From Periweissella fabalis (lineage in GTDB: Bacteria; Bacillota; Bacilli; Lactobacillales; Lactobacillaceae): a stretch of DNA of 64,000 bases. Of the stretch, positions 46,077-55,926 are shown in pieces. The stretch lies in the NCBI RefSeq assembly GCF_012396505.1, contig NZ_JAAXPN010000010.1, positions 1 to 64,000 on the forward strand, given 5' to 3'. The translations under genes were made by a program, and so were the position numbers. Each line of letters starts with the position of its first letter. Position 1 is the first letter of the stretch. The notes beneath the pieces are model-generated. The model did no database searches and was not told the DNA's origin. It saw nothing but the letters and a program-made list of their open reading frames with translations.

Positions 46077-46151
46077 TATAATAGACTACGAACTTTAAGC
46101 GTAGACGAACATATAAATCCGGTAGCAGCGATAAGTTAAGCTATCGGATTT
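46077..46151 (+). promoter_or_regulatory. Leader with promoter -10, hairpin and terminator before rapZ
   Basis: A TATAAT at 46077-46082 is followed by hairpin CTACG(AACTTTAAG)CGTAG (46086-46104) and a terminator stem AAATCCGGTAGC (46115-46126) / GCTATCGGATTT (46140-46151) ending in TTTTAAT. No good -35 box was seen. It may produce a short RNA or attenuate rapZ, whose ATG is 52 bases further on. Confidence 0.55.
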
Positions 46152-46203
46152 TAATTATCTATATAAGTAAAATGAAAAAGGTTGATGACTGGAGGTTAAA
46201 GCA

Positions 46204-47079
46204 ATGACAAATGAGCAAGAAATTGTAATTATCACAGGAATGAGTGGTGCGGGTAAGACTATTGCTATGCAAGCATTTGAAGATATGGGTTTTTTAACAA
46301 CAGATAATCTTCCAATTGCATTATTAGGGCAATTTTTTAAAATGTTAGAAGCTAATACATCAGTTCAAAAAGTCGCATTAGTTGTAGATGCGCGTTCGAT
46401 TGAATTAGTTGGTAGTATCGATGAAATGTGGCGTAATAGGCAAACAACAACGAAAATTTTGTTTTTAGATGCTAACAACCAAGAATTAGTTGCACGCTAT
46501 AAGGAGTCTCGTCGACAACATCCTTTAGCACCGTCGGGACGAGTGTTGGAAGGAATTGAAAAAGAACGGCGTGTTTTAGAAGAAATTAAAAATCATGCAG
46601 ATATGCTAATTAATACTGATGATTTATCAACACGCCAGTTACGAAAGATGTTATTTACTAAATTTAGTGATGGAAATCATCGGGCACCATTTAACGTCCA
46701 AGTTATGTCTTTTGGTTTTAAATATGGGTTGCCTCTTGATGCAGACTTAGTTTGGGATGTACGGTTTTTAACCAATCCATTTTATGATCCAAAGTTACGT
46801 GATTTAACAGGTTTAGATCAACCAGTTTATGATTATGTGATGCAAACTGATGGTGCTGAAGAATTCTTTAACAGCTATATGAAGTTGCTAAAATTAACTA
46901 TTCCACGCTATATCGCCGAAGGTAAAACATCCTTAGTAATCGCGATTGGTTGTACGGGGGGGCAACATCGGTCAGTGGCCTTTGCAGAACGGATTGGGCG
47001 TACTCTTGAAGCTAATTATCAAGTTCGAGTTACTCATCGAGATATCGAATTGCGGAAGGAATCGAGTGTTAAGTCATGA
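46204..47079 (+). CDS. rapZ: RNase adapter / nucleotide-binding protein RapZ (YvcJ)
   Basis: A 291-residue P-loop protein with Walker A GMSGAGKT (12-19) and a C-terminal domain containing [20 protein letters not shown] and [10 protein letters not shown], the latter resembling a kinase-like ligand pocket. In E. coli RapZ senses GlcN-6-P and directs decay of the GlmZ RNA; in Bacillus YvcJ affects competence and its ligand is less clear. GGAGG precedes the ATG at 46204. Its last bases overlap yvcK, in the conserved rapZ-yvcK-whiA cluster. Confidence 0.94.
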   Translation: MTNEQEIVIITGMSGAGKTIAMQAFEDMGFLTTDNLPIALLGQFFKMLEANTSVQKVALVVDARSIELVGSIDEMWRNRQTTTKILFLDANNQELVARYKESRRQHPLAPSGRVLEGIEKERRVLEEIKNHADMLINTDDLSTRQLRKMLFTKFSDGNHRAPFNVQVMSFGFKYGLPLDADLVWDVRFLTNPFYDPKLRDLTGLDQPVYDYVMQTDGAEEFFNSYMKLLKLTIPRYIAEGKTSLVIAIGCTGGQHRSVAFAERIGRTLEANYQVRVTHRDIELRKESSVKS

Positions 47080-48047
47080 AAAAAGTCGTAATAATAGGGG
47101 GAGGCTCAGGATTACCAGTAGTCCTACGAGCTTTACGCAAACAACAAGTAGATATTACTGCAGTGGTAACAGTTGCTGATGACGGTGGTTCGTCAGGTAT
47201 TTTACGTAATTATATTAACGTTGTGCCACCGGGGGATATTCGCAACGTGATGGCTGTGATGTCAACATTAGATGAAAATTTTATCAATGTTTTTCAATAC
47301 CGATTTAAGTCGGAGGATGATTTCTTTGCAGGCCATAGCATTGGTAATTTAATTATTGCAGCGATGCAAGAGATGAATTTAAATATTTTTGAAGCTGTGC
47401 AAAAATTAAGCAAAATGATGGCGATTCGAGGACATGTTTATCCGGTTGCTAACGAACCATTGGAGCTCCATGCTGAATTTACGGATGGGACATCTTTGGT
47501 AGGAGAAGCAGAAATAACGGAAGCTCATAAAGTTATCAAAAAAGTATGGGTCGAACCACTGGAATCATCACAGAATAAAATTGCACAAGCGGTGCCACAA
47601 GTTATTACAGCCATTGCACAAGCTGATCAAGTCATTTTAGGCCCAGGATCGCTTTATACGAGTATTTTACCTAACTTGACTATTCCAGATGTCGCACTTG
47701 CATTACGTGCGACACGTGCAGATATTGTTTATATTTCAAATATTATGACACAAAAAGGCGAAACTGATAATTTTTCAGATGCTGATCATGTTAAAGTATT
47801 AAATCAACATTTAGGTGGTGATTTAATTACGCATGTTATCGTTAATGGGACCGAGGTTCCAGATGATTATATTGATTGGCAACGTTGGAATGAAGTTTCC
47901 CAACAGGTTAGGCATGATAGTTGCGAATTTATTGGGATGAAGGCGCAAGAGATACGAGCTAATTTACTTGAATTACGCGATAATGGTGCTTTTCATAATG
48001 GTGAATTAGTAGTGCAAGAATTAATGAAAATTCTTGCACAAAAGTAA
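47076..48047 (+). CDS. yvcK: YvcK/GlmR-family gluconeogenesis factor
   Basis: A 323-residue UDP-sugar-binding protein related to CofD. It starts with a glycine-rich loop [17 protein letters not shown] and the conserved [10 protein letters not shown], then [10 protein letters not shown] and [10 protein letters not shown]. In Bacillus this protein (GlmR) binds UDP-GlcNAc and stimulates GlmS when UDP-GlcNAc is low, so it ties to glmS (53781-55610) and glmM in this window. The start overlaps rapZ by 4 bases; whiA follows 16 bases later. Confidence 0.94.
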   Translation: MKKVVIIGGGSGLPVVLRALRKQQVDITAVVTVADDGGSSGILRNYINVVPPGDIRNVMAVMSTLDENFINVFQYRFKSEDDFFAGHSIGNLIIAAMQEMNLNIFEAVQKLSKMMAIRGHVYPVANEPLELHAEFTDGTSLVGEAEITEAHKVIKKVWVEPLESSQNKIAQAVPQVITAIAQADQVILGPGSLYTSILPNLTIPDVALALRATRADIVYISNIMTQKGETDNFSDADHVKVLNQHLGGDLITHVIVNGTEVPDDYIDWQRWNEVSQQVRHDSCEFIGMKAQEIRANLLELRDNGAFHNGELVVQELMKILAQK

Positions 48048-48063
48048 TGAAAGGAAATACGTA

Positions 48064-49020
48064 ATGTCATATGCAAGTGACGTGAAAAAAGAGCTGACGA
48101 GCTTAGAAGTTCATGAACGTAATGGTAAAGCAGAGCTGTCTGCTTTAATTCGTATGAATGGTGCTTTAGGGTTAAGTAATCGACAATTTATTTTAAATGT
48201 TCAAACAGAAAATGCGGCAACTGCTCGACGAATTTATAGTTTATTACAGCAATTCTACAGGGTAGAGGCGGAAGTAGTTATTCGTCGTCAAATGAAACTA
48301 AAAAAAAATAATGTATATATTGTACGATTGAAATATCAAGTCCAACAAATCTTAGATGACTTACAGATTATGAAAGGTTTTGAGATTAATGAAGATATGC
48401 CCAAGGCGTTATTAAAACGTGATTCAGAACGCCGTTCATATTTACGCGGAGCTTTTTTAGCAGCGGGATCAGTAAACAACCCAGAGAAAAGTCGATATCA
48501 TTTAGAAATTTATTCGCTATATCAAGCACATAATGAGCAATTAGCAGATTTAATGAATGAATACCGATTAAATGCAAAAACAACAGAACGGCGCTCAGGG
48601 TACATTGTGTACTTAAAAGAAGCTGAGAAAATTGCTGATTTCCTACAATTAATTGGAGCAACGAATAGTATGCTTCAATTTGAAGATGTCCGAATTATGC
48701 GAGATATTAAAAATTCTGTTAATCGGCTAACTAATGCTGAAGAAGCAAATGCCAATAAGGTTGCTGATGCGAGTGCTCGCCAAATTGATAATATTAATCT
48801 AATTAATGATCAAATTGGTTTGATGGCCTTACCGGTAAAGTTACGTCAAATTGCTGAAGCACGCTTAAATCATCCAGATGTTAGTCTGGGTGAACTAGGT
48901 AATTTTGTGCTAGATGGACCAATTTCAAAGTCAGGGGTTAATCATCGTCTTCGAAAAATTAATGAATACGCTCAAGCAATTCGTGAAGGCCTACCTTTAC
49001 CAGGTTCAAAAAAGCGATAA
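48064..49020 (+). CDS. whiA: DNA-binding protein WhiA
   Basis: A 318-residue protein that fuses a homing-endonuclease-like (LAGLIDADG-type, inactive) N-terminal region with a C-terminal helix-turn-helix (~270-315, [21 protein letters not shown]). Visible core parts include [20 protein letters not shown]. It is a sporulation regulator in Streptomyces; in Firmicutes it affects cell division and chromosome segregation. ATG 48064 follows GAAAGGA; an earlier in-frame ATG lies inside yvcK. It is the last of the cluster and is followed by the CtsR-controlled clpP. Confidence 0.95.
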   Translation: MSYASDVKKELTSLEVHERNGKAELSALIRMNGALGLSNRQFILNVQTENAATARRIYSLLQQFYRVEAEVVIRRQMKLKKNNVYIVRLKYQVQQILDDLQIMKGFEINEDMPKALLKRDSERRSYLRGAFLAAGSVNNPEKSRYHLEIYSLYQAHNEQLADLMNEYRLNAKTTERRSGYIVYLKEAEKIADFLQLIGATNSMLQFEDVRIMRDIKNSVNRLTNAEEANANKVADASARQIDNINLINDQIGLMALPVKLRQIAEARLNHPDVSLGELGNFVLDGPISKSGVNHRLRKINEYAQAIREGLPLPGSKKR

Positions 49021-49038
49021 ATTAATCTAAGATTATTG

Positions 49039-49068
49039 TTTGACCTGTTTTGACCTTTGCGGTAATAT
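49039..49068 (+). promoter_or_regulatory. clpP promoter with CtsR operator
   Basis: TTTGACC-TGT-TTTGACC (49039-49055) is the complement of the CtsR heptad repeat RGTCAAANANRGTCAAA with one mismatch, in the 3-base spacer. It covers the -35 TTGACC (49040-49045). The -10 is TAATAT (49063-49068) at 17-bp spacing. Heat- and stress-dependent control by CtsR is expected from the family. Confidence 0.88.
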
Positions 49069-49128
49069 TAAACAGTATATTAGCAGTCATAATATTTGAT
49101 TGCTAGAATTATTTAAGGAGGATCAATT

Positions 49129-49719
49129 ATGTATCCAGTACCTACAGTTATTGAAACGTCAGCCCGTGGTGAACGTGCTTACGATATTTACTCACGGCTT
49201 TTAAAAGACCGGATTATTATGGTTAGTGGTCAAATTGAAGATGGGATGGCTAATGCCATTGTAGCGCAACTCCTCTTCTTAGACGCTCAAGATTCAGAAA
49301 AAGATATTTATATGTATATTAACTCACCTGGTGGTGTAGTAACAGCAGGTATGGCAATTGTTGATACGATGAACTTCATCAAGTCAAACATTCAAACTGT
49401 TGTTATTGGATTGGCTGCTTCGATGGCAACAATTATTGCATCTTCAGGAACAAAAGGTAAACGCTTTATTTTGCCTAATGCTGAATACTTGATTCACCAA
49501 CCAATGGGGGGTGCGCAAGGTCAACAAACAGAAATTGAAATTGCATACCAACAAATCACCAAAACTCGTCGCAAATTGGCACAAGTATTGGCTGATAACT
49601 CAAATCAAAGTCTTGAAAAGGTTGAAGCAGATATCGAGCGTGACTACTGGATGGATGCTGAAGAAACATTGGCATATGGGCTAGTTGATAAGGTGATGGC
49701 CTCATCAGCAGATTTATAA
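49129..49719 (+). CDS. clpP: ATP-dependent Clp protease proteolytic subunit
   Basis: The tetradecameric serine peptidase that degrades proteins fed by ClpX, ClpC or ClpE. The 196-residue protein has the catalytic triad S98 (GLAASMA), H123 (LIHQPMGG) and D172 (RDYWMDA), all at standard positions, and the N-terminal axial-loop start [27 protein letters not shown] precedes the ATG at 49129. It is monocistronic, with a CtsR operator upstream and a terminator downstream. Confidence 0.97.
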   Translation: MYPVPTVIETSARGERAYDIYSRLLKDRIIMVSGQIEDGMANAIVAQLLFLDAQDSEKDIYMYINSPGGVVTAGMAIVDTMNFIKSNIQTVVIGLAASMATIIASSGTKGKRFILPNAEYLIHQPMGGAQGQQTEIEIAYQQITKTRRKLAQVLADNSNQSLEKVEADIERDYWMDAEETLAYGLVDKVMASSADL

Positions 49720-49736
49720 TACTTAATAAGCATATG

Positions 49737-49770
49737 AAAACGAGTGAGGGGTTAATTTCACTCGTTTTTT
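49737..49770 (+). terminator. Terminator of clpP
   Basis: Stem AAAACGAGTGA (49737-49747) / TCACTCGTTTT (49758-49768), T6. Confidence 0.92.
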
Positions 49771-49899
49771 GTATTTACTGCCTTTTACTTTGCATTAATT
49801 AGTAAGTTTGCTAGCAATGTTGCTTGGAGTCAGTACTTATTAAACGTTACAATCGTGATATAATGTTGATATCAAAATTTTGGGAATCGAGGATTGAAT

Positions 49900-50730
49900 G
49901 TGGCAATCGAAAATTTAATAACGTTCCGAAATGCGATTAATTTAATTGATATATTAGTCGTTTGGTTTGTAATTTACCGATTAATGCTTTTGCTGCGAGG
50001 AACACGTGCGGTGCAATTAATGCGTGGGGTAGCAATTGTTATTATTATCAAATTATTTAGTGCTTGGGTTGGATTTAATACTGTTTCATGGATTATGAAT
50101 CAAATTATTAACTGGGGAGTTATTGCATTAGTTGTAATTTTTCAACCAGAAATTCGGCGTGGACTCGAGCACCTTGGACGTGGTTCTGTGTTTACACGGA
50201 CTAATAAAGAAACTGAGGCAGCAGAACACGTCGTTGAGTCATTGGATTTTGCAATTCAATATATGGCTAAACGACGAATAGGAGCACTAATTGCGATTGA
50301 ACGCAATACTGGTTTAGAGGAATTTGTTGAAACAGGAATTAAAATGGATGCTTATGTAACCGGACAACTTTTAATTAATACCTTTATTCCCAATACACCT
50401 TTACATGATGGGGCAGTGATTATTGAAGGTAATCGTATTGCTGTTGCAGCAGCATACTTACCACTTTCTGAAAGTAGTACTATCCCAAAAGAACTTGGAA
50501 CACGTCACCGGGCCGCTGTGGGAATTAGTGAAGTCACCGATGCATTAACGATTGTTATCTCTGAAGAGACAGGTGAAGTTTCATTTACTTTAAATAATGA
50601 GTTAATTCGTGATTTAGAGCGCGATGATTATTTAAATATGCTCAGAAAGCAATTGGTAAGTAAGGACCCAATCAAACAGGCGCCTTTTATTACTTTCTTT
50701 GAAAAGTTATTTCAAGGAGGGCATAAATAA
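49900..50730 (+). CDS. cdaA: Membrane diadenylate cyclase CdaA
   Basis: Makes c-di-AMP from two ATP; c-di-AMP controls potassium and osmolyte transport and wall homeostasis. The 276-residue protein has three N-terminal transmembrane segments (~15-90) and a DAC domain (~100-245) with the catalytic DGA (LHDGAVII, D170) and RHR (GTRHRAAVG, ~202-204). The GTG at 49900 is chosen because GAGG (49889-49892) is 7 bases upstream; the in-frame TTG at 49894 is too close. Its stop overlaps the cdaR start, and glmM follows, the conserved cdaA-cdaR-glmM module. Confidence 0.95.
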   Translation: MAIENLITFRNAINLIDILVVWFVIYRLMLLLRGTRAVQLMRGVAIVIIIKLFSAWVGFNTVSWIMNQIINWGVIALVVIFQPEIRRGLEHLGRGSVFTRTNKETEAAEHVVESLDFAIQYMAKRRIGALIAIERNTGLEEFVETGIKMDAYVTGQLLINTFIPNTPLHDGAVIIEGNRIAVAAAYLPLSESSTIPKELGTRHRAAVGISEVTDALTIVISEETGEVSFTLNNELIRDLERDDYLNMLRKQLVSKDPIKQAPFITFFEKLFQGGHK

Positions 50731-51884
50731 TGCGATTAGTTAAATTTTTAAGAAATCAAGGCTTGTATTTAATTGGATCATTGGTTTTATCAATTTCTTT
50801 GTTTGTGTATGTCTCATCAACTAACCAGGGATCACAAAATAATCAAATCCAGCAGCAAAATAATTCAGGTAATTTTCTATCGTCGTTAGCATCACAACGT
50901 AAAGCGAAAGTTAACTTGCCATTACAACTAGATGTTAATGATATTCGGTATTTTGTAACTGGGGCCCCTGAAAGTGTAACTGTGCAACTTAGTGGACCAA
51001 GTGCATTAGTAACAGCCGCGGTTAATACTAAAAATTTTGAGGTTTACGCTAACCTGCGTGATTTGACCTTAGGAAATCATACTGTGGCGTTAAAGGTTCG
51101 TGGGTTGAGTAAAGATATTTCATTTCAAATTATTCCAAGTAAAATTTCAATTAACTTAGCACAACGGGCAACGCGTAATATTCCGGTAAAAGTTCAATAT
51201 AATACTGAAAATATTGCAGATGGTTATGACATTGGGAATGCTAAGTCATCAATTCAGACGGTGCAGATTACAGGGGCTGCTGAACAAGTTGCGCGTGTTC
51301 AGCAAGTCGTTGCCCAATTAGCAATTCCAAATAATACTAAAAAAACAATAAATCAACGTGTTCAGTTGCAAGCATTGGATTCTAATGGTAATTTAGTAGA
51401 TGTTGTGATGACACCACAAATTACTAATGTTACCTTGCCGATTACACCCGGAAATGGTAAGAAATCAGTGCCGGTGCAACTAAAAGCAATTGGCTCTAAT
51501 GCTAATGGTTATACCTTAACTGCTAATGTTAATGAGGTTAGCTTATTTGGTAAACAACAAGTATTAAATACTATTAAACAAGTGATCGTTCAAGTTGATG
51601 TGTCAGGAATAACTACTAATACTACTAAAAAAGTTGATATTCAAAGTTTTGAAGGTGTTAAGCAATTTGAGCCCACAACAATAATGGTTAACATTCAACC
51701 AAAAGCAACACAGACTAGCACAGACAGTAGTACAAGTAGTACAAGTAGTGCAAGTAGTGCAAGCAGTTCAAGTAGTATAAATAATAAAAGTAGTACCTCA
51801 AGCATTGATGGTAAAAGTGCCGTTAGTCATGATGAAAATGTCAGTAATGACTCGGCACAAGTAACGACTAAAAACAACAAATAA
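50730..51884 (+). CDS. cdaR: CdaR (YbbR-domain) regulator of diadenylate cyclase
   Basis: A 384-residue extracytoplasmic protein with one N-terminal membrane anchor (~10-28), about four YbbR repeats (~50-330, each with a VTVQLSG- or VQITGA-type strand) and a Ser/Thr-rich, low-complexity tail (~335-384) that is unusually long. It binds CdaA and modulates its activity in homologues. The start overlaps the cdaA stop (TAATG). glmM is 11 bases downstream. Confidence 0.9.
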   Translation: MRLVKFLRNQGLYLIGSLVLSISLFVYVSSTNQGSQNNQIQQQNNSGNFLSSLASQRKAKVNLPLQLDVNDIRYFVTGAPESVTVQLSGPSALVTAAVNTKNFEVYANLRDLTLGNHTVALKVRGLSKDISFQIIPSKISINLAQRATRNIPVKVQYNTENIADGYDIGNAKSSIQTVQITGAAEQVARVQQVVAQLAIPNNTKKTINQRVQLQALDSNGNLVDVVMTPQITNVTLPITPGNGKKSVPVQLKAIGSNANGYTLTANVNEVSLFGKQQVLNTIKQVIVQVDVSGITTNTTKKVDIQSFEGVKQFEPTTIMVNIQPKATQTSTDSSTSSTSSASSASSSSSINNKSSTSSIDGKSAVSHDENVSNDSAQVTTKNNK

Positions 51885-51895
51885 GGAATATAAAT

Positions 51896-53266
51896 ATGTC
51901 AGAAATTAATTTAAAATATTTTGGAACTGATGGCGTCCGTGGAATTGCTAATCAAACACTTACACCCGAGTTAGCTTTTCAGCTTGGTCGAACAGGTGGT
52001 TATGTCTTGACTCAACATGCACAAGTACAAGACCGACAACCCCGTGTTTTAGTAGCACGCGACACTCGGATTTCTGGTCAAATGCTTGAGCACGCACTTG
52101 TTGCTGGTCTATTATCTGTTGGGATTGAAGTATTACGCTTAGGTGTAATGACGACGCCTGGAGTTGCGTATTTAGTACGGGCACAATCAGCTGATGCGGG
52201 GGTAATGATTACCGCTTCACATAACCCAGCCCAAGATAATGGAATTAAGTTCTTTGGAAATGATGGTTTTAAATTATCAGATGAACTTGAATTTGAAATC
52301 GAACAATTACTAGATGCTGATACTGATACATTGCCACGGCCAGCTGCGGTTGGTTTAGGATCAGTATCCGAATATCCTGAAGGAGCCTTAAAGTACACTA
52401 AATTTTTACAAGATACAATTCCCGATGATTTAGCAGGCTTGAATGTAGCAATTGATGCTGCTAATGGAGCAACTTCAGGCTTGGTATCACATTTATTTGC
52501 TGACTTAGGAACTGATTTTGTCACAATGGCAACTAGCCCAAATGGAACTAATATAAATGATGGGGTTGGGTCAACGCATCCAGAAGCTTTAGCAGCCTTT
52601 GTTCAAGAAAAAGGTGCTGATGTTGGGATTGCCTTTGATGGTGATGGTGATCGTTTAATTGCCGTTGATGAACTTGGTAATATTGTTAACGGTGACAAAA
52701 TTATGTTTATTACTGGTAAATATATGAACGAGCATGGCCGCTTGAAGAAAAATACCGTTGTTACTACAGTGATGTCAAATATCGGGATGTATAAAGCACT
52801 TGAAGAAAATGATATGAAATCAGTTAAAACGGCTGTCGGTGACCGCTATGTAGTAGAAGAAATGCTAAAGAATGGTTACAATGTTGGTGGTGAACAATCA
52901 GGACATATTGTCTTCTTGGATTGGAATACAACTGGGGATGGTATGCTAACGGCAATCCAGTTATTACACATTTTAAAAGAAAGTGGCAAGAAGCTTTCTG
53001 TCCTTGCTGCCGAAGTAACAGAGTATCCACAACAGTTAGTTAATGTGCGCGTTACTGATAAAAAAAGTGCGCTTGAAAACCAAGCAATTCAAAATGTAAT
53101 TGCTCAAGTTGAAGCTGAAATGCGTGGTGAGGGACGTGTGTTAGTTCGACCAAGTGGGACAGAAAATCTACTGCGTGTTATGGCAGAAGCTAAGACAGAA
53201 GAGGCAGTAAAGGAATACGTTGCTCGTATTGTAGCTGTTGTTGAAGCTGAGGTTGGAATTAAATAA
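51896..53266 (+). CDS. glmM: Phosphoglucosamine mutase
   Basis: Converts GlcN-6-P to GlcN-1-P for UDP-GlcNAc and the cell wall. The 456-residue phosphohexomutase has the phosphoserine loop TASHNP (S108), metal-binding DGDGDR, sugar-binding GEQSGH and the phosphate-binding RPSGTEN. In Lactococcus and Bacillus GlmM binds and inhibits CdaA, linking wall precursors to c-di-AMP. A weak AAGGAATAT precedes the ATG at 51896, consistent with coupling to cdaR. Confidence 0.97.
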   Translation: MSEINLKYFGTDGVRGIANQTLTPELAFQLGRTGGYVLTQHAQVQDRQPRVLVARDTRISGQMLEHALVAGLLSVGIEVLRLGVMTTPGVAYLVRAQSADAGVMITASHNPAQDNGIKFFGNDGFKLSDELEFEIEQLLDADTDTLPRPAAVGLGSVSEYPEGALKYTKFLQDTIPDDLAGLNVAIDAANGATSGLVSHLFADLGTDFVTMATSPNGTNINDGVGSTHPEALAAFVQEKGADVGIAFDGDGDRLIAVDELGNIVNGDKIMFITGKYMNEHGRLKKNTVVTTVMSNIGMYKALEENDMKSVKTAVGDRYVVEEMLKNGYNVGGEQSGHIVFLDWNTTGDGMLTAIQLLHILKESGKKLSVLAAEVTEYPQQLVNVRVTDKKSALENQAIQNVIAQVEAEMRGEGRVLVRPSGTENLLRVMAEAKTEEAVKEYVARIVAVVEAEVGIK

Positions 53267-53390
53267 TAAAATTAAAAAGCTGTATAGCTATTTTATAGTG
53301 TAATTTGCTATTAAAATTCTTTTTATAAGATCCAACATAAATGGGCGTGTGAGAAATGCCCCCAGATAATTAATAACACTAATAAAGGGG

Positions 53391-53625
53391 TTGTGACATA
53401 ACGCCTTTCGAGTACTAAATTACTACCAAAACGCACTCCAGAAGTCTGATATATTCGAAATACGACAAAATCCTCTATGAAGAATTTTCTTCATAGAGGA
53501 TTTTTAGTGTATTTCTCGATATCGCCCGACTTCGGTCACAGCTCTTTTTGTATTTTATAAAATTATCTGACTTTTGAGATATGCTGCCATTAGCGTATTA
53601 CTACTAGAGAAGAGGCATGTCACAA
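53391..53625. repeat. Dispersed terminator-centred repeat, copy 5 (full, with terminal inverted repeats)
   Basis: The ends are perfect 9-bp inverted repeats, TTGTGACAT (53391-53399) and ATGTCACAA (53617-53625). Inside are similar arms with CTCCAGAAGTCTGATATATTCGAA-like and ATCTGACTTTTGAG blocks in opposite orientation, around the hairpin at 53467-53505. Arms match those at 55671-55811, 60827-60972 and 16764-16912. No target-site duplication is apparent. Confidence 0.7.
53467..53505. terminator. Terminator after glmM
   Basis: An 18-bp perfect stem (53467-53484 / 53487-53504), core ATCCTCTATGAAG, ending in T5. It lies 200 bases downstream of glmM within the repeat. Confidence 0.85.
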
Positions 53626-53698
53626 TTCGTTTTGCTGTATTTATTTTAAAACTTGGAATATAGCGAAGTTAACAAATGAATACATCCTATTAAACATC

Positions 53699-53761
53699 TA
53701 TACCAATTTATAAAAAGTTTGACAAACCCTTTTGTGTGAGTGTATTATCTACCTATACCAT
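53699..53761 (+). promoter_or_regulatory. glmS promoter with NagR-like half operators
   Basis: -35 TTGACA (53719-53724), 18-bp spacer, -10 TATTAT (53743-53748). TATACCAAT (53699-53707) lies upstream and TATACCAT (53754-53761) just downstream of the start point. Both match the right half of the nagB palindrome. Full palindromes are lacking. No glmS ribozyme core was recognised in the 155 bases between the repeat and the start codon. Confidence 0.6.
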
Positions 53762-53780
53762 TAAAACAAGAGGTGAAATT

Positions 53781-55610
53781 ATGTGTGGAATTGTCGGAAT
53801 TACTGGAAAACGTGTGGCCTTACCTGTTCTATTACGTGGCTTACAAAAGCTTGAATATCGAGGCTATGATTCAGCTGGCGTGTATGTAAATGATAGTGCA
53901 GCTAAACAAGAATTTTTTTTCAAAGAGAAGGGTCGTGTTGAACAATTAGAAGCATTAGTAGCAGATAAAGATATTCATGGAAATACAGGGATTGCACATA
54001 CACGTTGGGCAACTCATGGGATTCCAAGTGCGCATAATTCTCACCCGCACGTCTCAGCATCTGGTCGATTCTTTTTAGTTCATAATGGAGTAATTGAAAA
54101 TTTCCGTGAACTAAAAGAAACATATCTTCAAGGCGTTGAATTTAAATCAGAAACAGATACTGAAGTAGCAGTACAATTAGTCGCAAAACTTGTGGAACAA
54201 GATGGTTTGACGGTTGCAGAGGCTTTCCGCAAAGTTTTAACATTAATTGGTGCTGGATCATATGCCTTTGTATTGATTGATAATCAAAATCCTGATGTAT
54301 TGTATGTTGCTCGTAATAAGAGCCCATTGTTATTAGGGCTTGGTGAAGACTTTACAGTTGTAACTTCTGATGCAGCTGCAATGTTGGAATACACACACGA
54401 CTTTATGTCACTTGATGATGGTGAAATGGCAATCATTAAGGGGACTGACATTGAAGTTGTAAATCCTGATGGTCAAAAAATTGAACATGAGCCTTTTACA
54501 ATCGAAATTGATGCAGCAGAAACTGATAAAGGTATTTATCCATACTACATGCTAAAAGAAATTGAAGAACAACCAAATGTTATTCGGACGTTAATGAAGC
54601 AATACTTGGATGATAAAAATCAAGCCAAAATTGATGATCAAATTATCGCTGAGTTAAAAAATGCCGATCGGATTTATATTGTCGCTGCGGGTACTTCATA
54701 TCATGCTTCGCTAATCGGTAAGCGAATGTTTGAAAAAATTGCTAATCGTCCAACCCAAGTTGAAATTGCTTCAGAGTTTGCTTATGATAGCTATATTCCT
54801 GAAACTAATCCGTTCTTTGTATTCCTTTCTCAATCTGGTGAAACTGCCGATTCACGTGAAGTGTTACAAATGATTGCAGCAAAGGGATTTAAGTCATTAA
54901 CACTAACCAATGTTCCTAACTCAACGTTAGCTCGAGAAGCAACATATGCTTTACCACTATTGGCTGGCCCTGAAATTGCGGTAGCATCAACAAAAGCGTA
55001 TACTGCACAAATTACTGTTTTGGCTTTCCTAGCACAGGCTATGGCTGACAACAAGGTTTCAGTAGCACACCCATTAGCAGCAATTGCAGTTGCAATGGAA
55101 GCAATTTTGCAAGATAAAGACCATTACGAAGCTTTAGCACAAGATTACTTAGTAGATGCTTCAAGTGCATTCTATATTGGTCGTGCAAATGATGCTGAAT
55201 TAGCTTTAGAGGCAGCATTGAAACTTAAAGAAATTTCATATGTTCATACAGAAGGCTTTGCTGCTGGTGAATTAAAGCACGGTACACTTGCGTTAATTGA
55301 AGATAATACACCTGTTATTGGGTTAATTACGCAACCTAAAACAGCTGAATTAACTCGCTCAAACTTGGCAGAAACTCAAGCACGTGGAGCCCATACCCTA
55401 ATAATTGCAGCCGATCAAGTAGCACATCCAGAAGATCAGATTGTTTTACCATCTGTTGATAGTGCTAATGATGATAGTGTGGTAGTTGATCAATTAGCAA
55501 TTTTATTGGCGACAATTCCCGTACAATTATTATCATATTACACATCATTAGGACGCGGTCTTGATGTTGATCGACCACGTAATTTAGCTAAATCAGTTAC
55601 GGTTCAATAG
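53781..55610 (+). CDS. glmS: Glutamine-fructose-6-phosphate aminotransferase (isomerising)
   Basis: Makes GlcN-6-P from Fru-6-P and glutamine, the committed step to UDP-GlcNAc. The 609-residue protein starts MCGIVGITG with the N-terminal nucleophile Cys2, has a class II glutaminase domain (~1-220, with HTRWATHG and NGVIENF) and two SIS isomerase domains (~290-600, with AGTSYHA and SQSGETADS) and ends in the conserved KSVTVQ. ATG 53781 follows AAGAGGTG; the upstream in-frame ATG would displace Cys2. NagR half-sites flank its promoter, and YvcK (47076) is its likely activator. Confidence 0.97.
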   Translation: MCGIVGITGKRVALPVLLRGLQKLEYRGYDSAGVYVNDSAAKQEFFFKEKGRVEQLEALVADKDIHGNTGIAHTRWATHGIPSAHNSHPHVSASGRFFLVHNGVIENFRELKETYLQGVEFKSETDTEVAVQLVAKLVEQDGLTVAEAFRKVLTLIGAGSYAFVLIDNQNPDVLYVARNKSPLLLGLGEDFTVVTSDAAAMLEYTHDFMSLDDGEMAIIKGTDIEVVNPDGQKIEHEPFTIEIDAAETDKGIYPYYMLKEIEEQPNVIRTLMKQYLDDKNQAKIDDQIIAELKNADRIYIVAAGTSYHASLIGKRMFEKIANRPTQVEIASEFAYDSYIPETNPFFVFLSQSGETADSREVLQMIAAKGFKSLTLTNVPNSTLAREATYALPLLAGPEIAVASTKAYTAQITVLAFLAQAMADNKVSVAHPLAAIAVAMEAILQDKDHYEALAQDYLVDASSAFYIGRANDAELALEAALKLKEISYVHTEGFAAGELKHGTLALIEDNTPVIGLITQPKTAELTRSNLAETQARGAHTLIIAADQVAHPEDQIVLPSVDSANDDSVVVDQLAILLATIPVQLLSYYTSLGRGLDVDRPRNLAKSVTVQ

Positions 55611-55670
55611 TATTAAAAATTTTGATATAAATTAACATATTAATATTAAATAGGCGAGCATATAAATATT

Positions 55671-55811
55671 TAGTGACAGTAAATTGCTACTAAAATATGT
55701 TTCCAAAGTCCAATGTATTCGAATATATACAAAAATCCCAGGAAAGATTCTTTCCTGGGATTTTTGGTAGTGTTTCTTAATAGCAGACGACTTTTATCGT
55801 GTGCGGTCTTA
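55671..55811. repeat. Dispersed terminator-centred repeat, copy 6 (inverted)
   Basis: The left flank AGTGACAGTAAATTGCTAC, then TAAAATATG...AAAGTCCAATGTATTCGAATATAT, is the reverse complement of the right flank at 60905-60972 (TTCGAATATATTGGACT...TATTTTAGTAGCGAATTAC). The orientation is opposite while the central hairpin differs. The end position is approximate. Confidence 0.65.
55731..55765. terminator. Terminator of glmS
   Basis: A 15-bp perfect stem AAAAATCCCAGGAAA (55731-55745) / TTTCCTGGGATTTTT (55751-55765). The stem sequence is identical to the terminator at 5215-5247. Confidence 0.92.
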
Positions 55812-55852
55812 ATATATCTATTTAACTAAATAATTACAAGATTCTAAAATTT

Positions 55853-55910
55853 TGGTCTATACCACTTGCTGGATATTAACTTTTATTGTATTATTGGTAT
55901 ATACCAATAA
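55853..55910 (+). promoter_or_regulatory. nagB promoter with two NagR (DasR-type) operators
   Basis: A perfect 20-bp palindrome TTATTGGTATATACCAATAA (55891-55910) overlaps the -10 TATTAT (55889-55894). A second site TGGTCTATACCA (55853-55864) abuts the -35 TTGCTG (55866-55871). Site centres are 42 bp apart, four helical turns, so looping or cooperative binding is possible. The sites resemble known NagR/DasR operators. Confidence 0.85.
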
Positions 55911-55926
55911 AGAAGGAGTACCAATC

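Noticed and set aside
53626-53780. glmS ribozyme upstream of glmS
   Set aside because: The 155 bases before the start hold a plain promoter and NagR half-sites; the conserved ribozyme core and size are not there.
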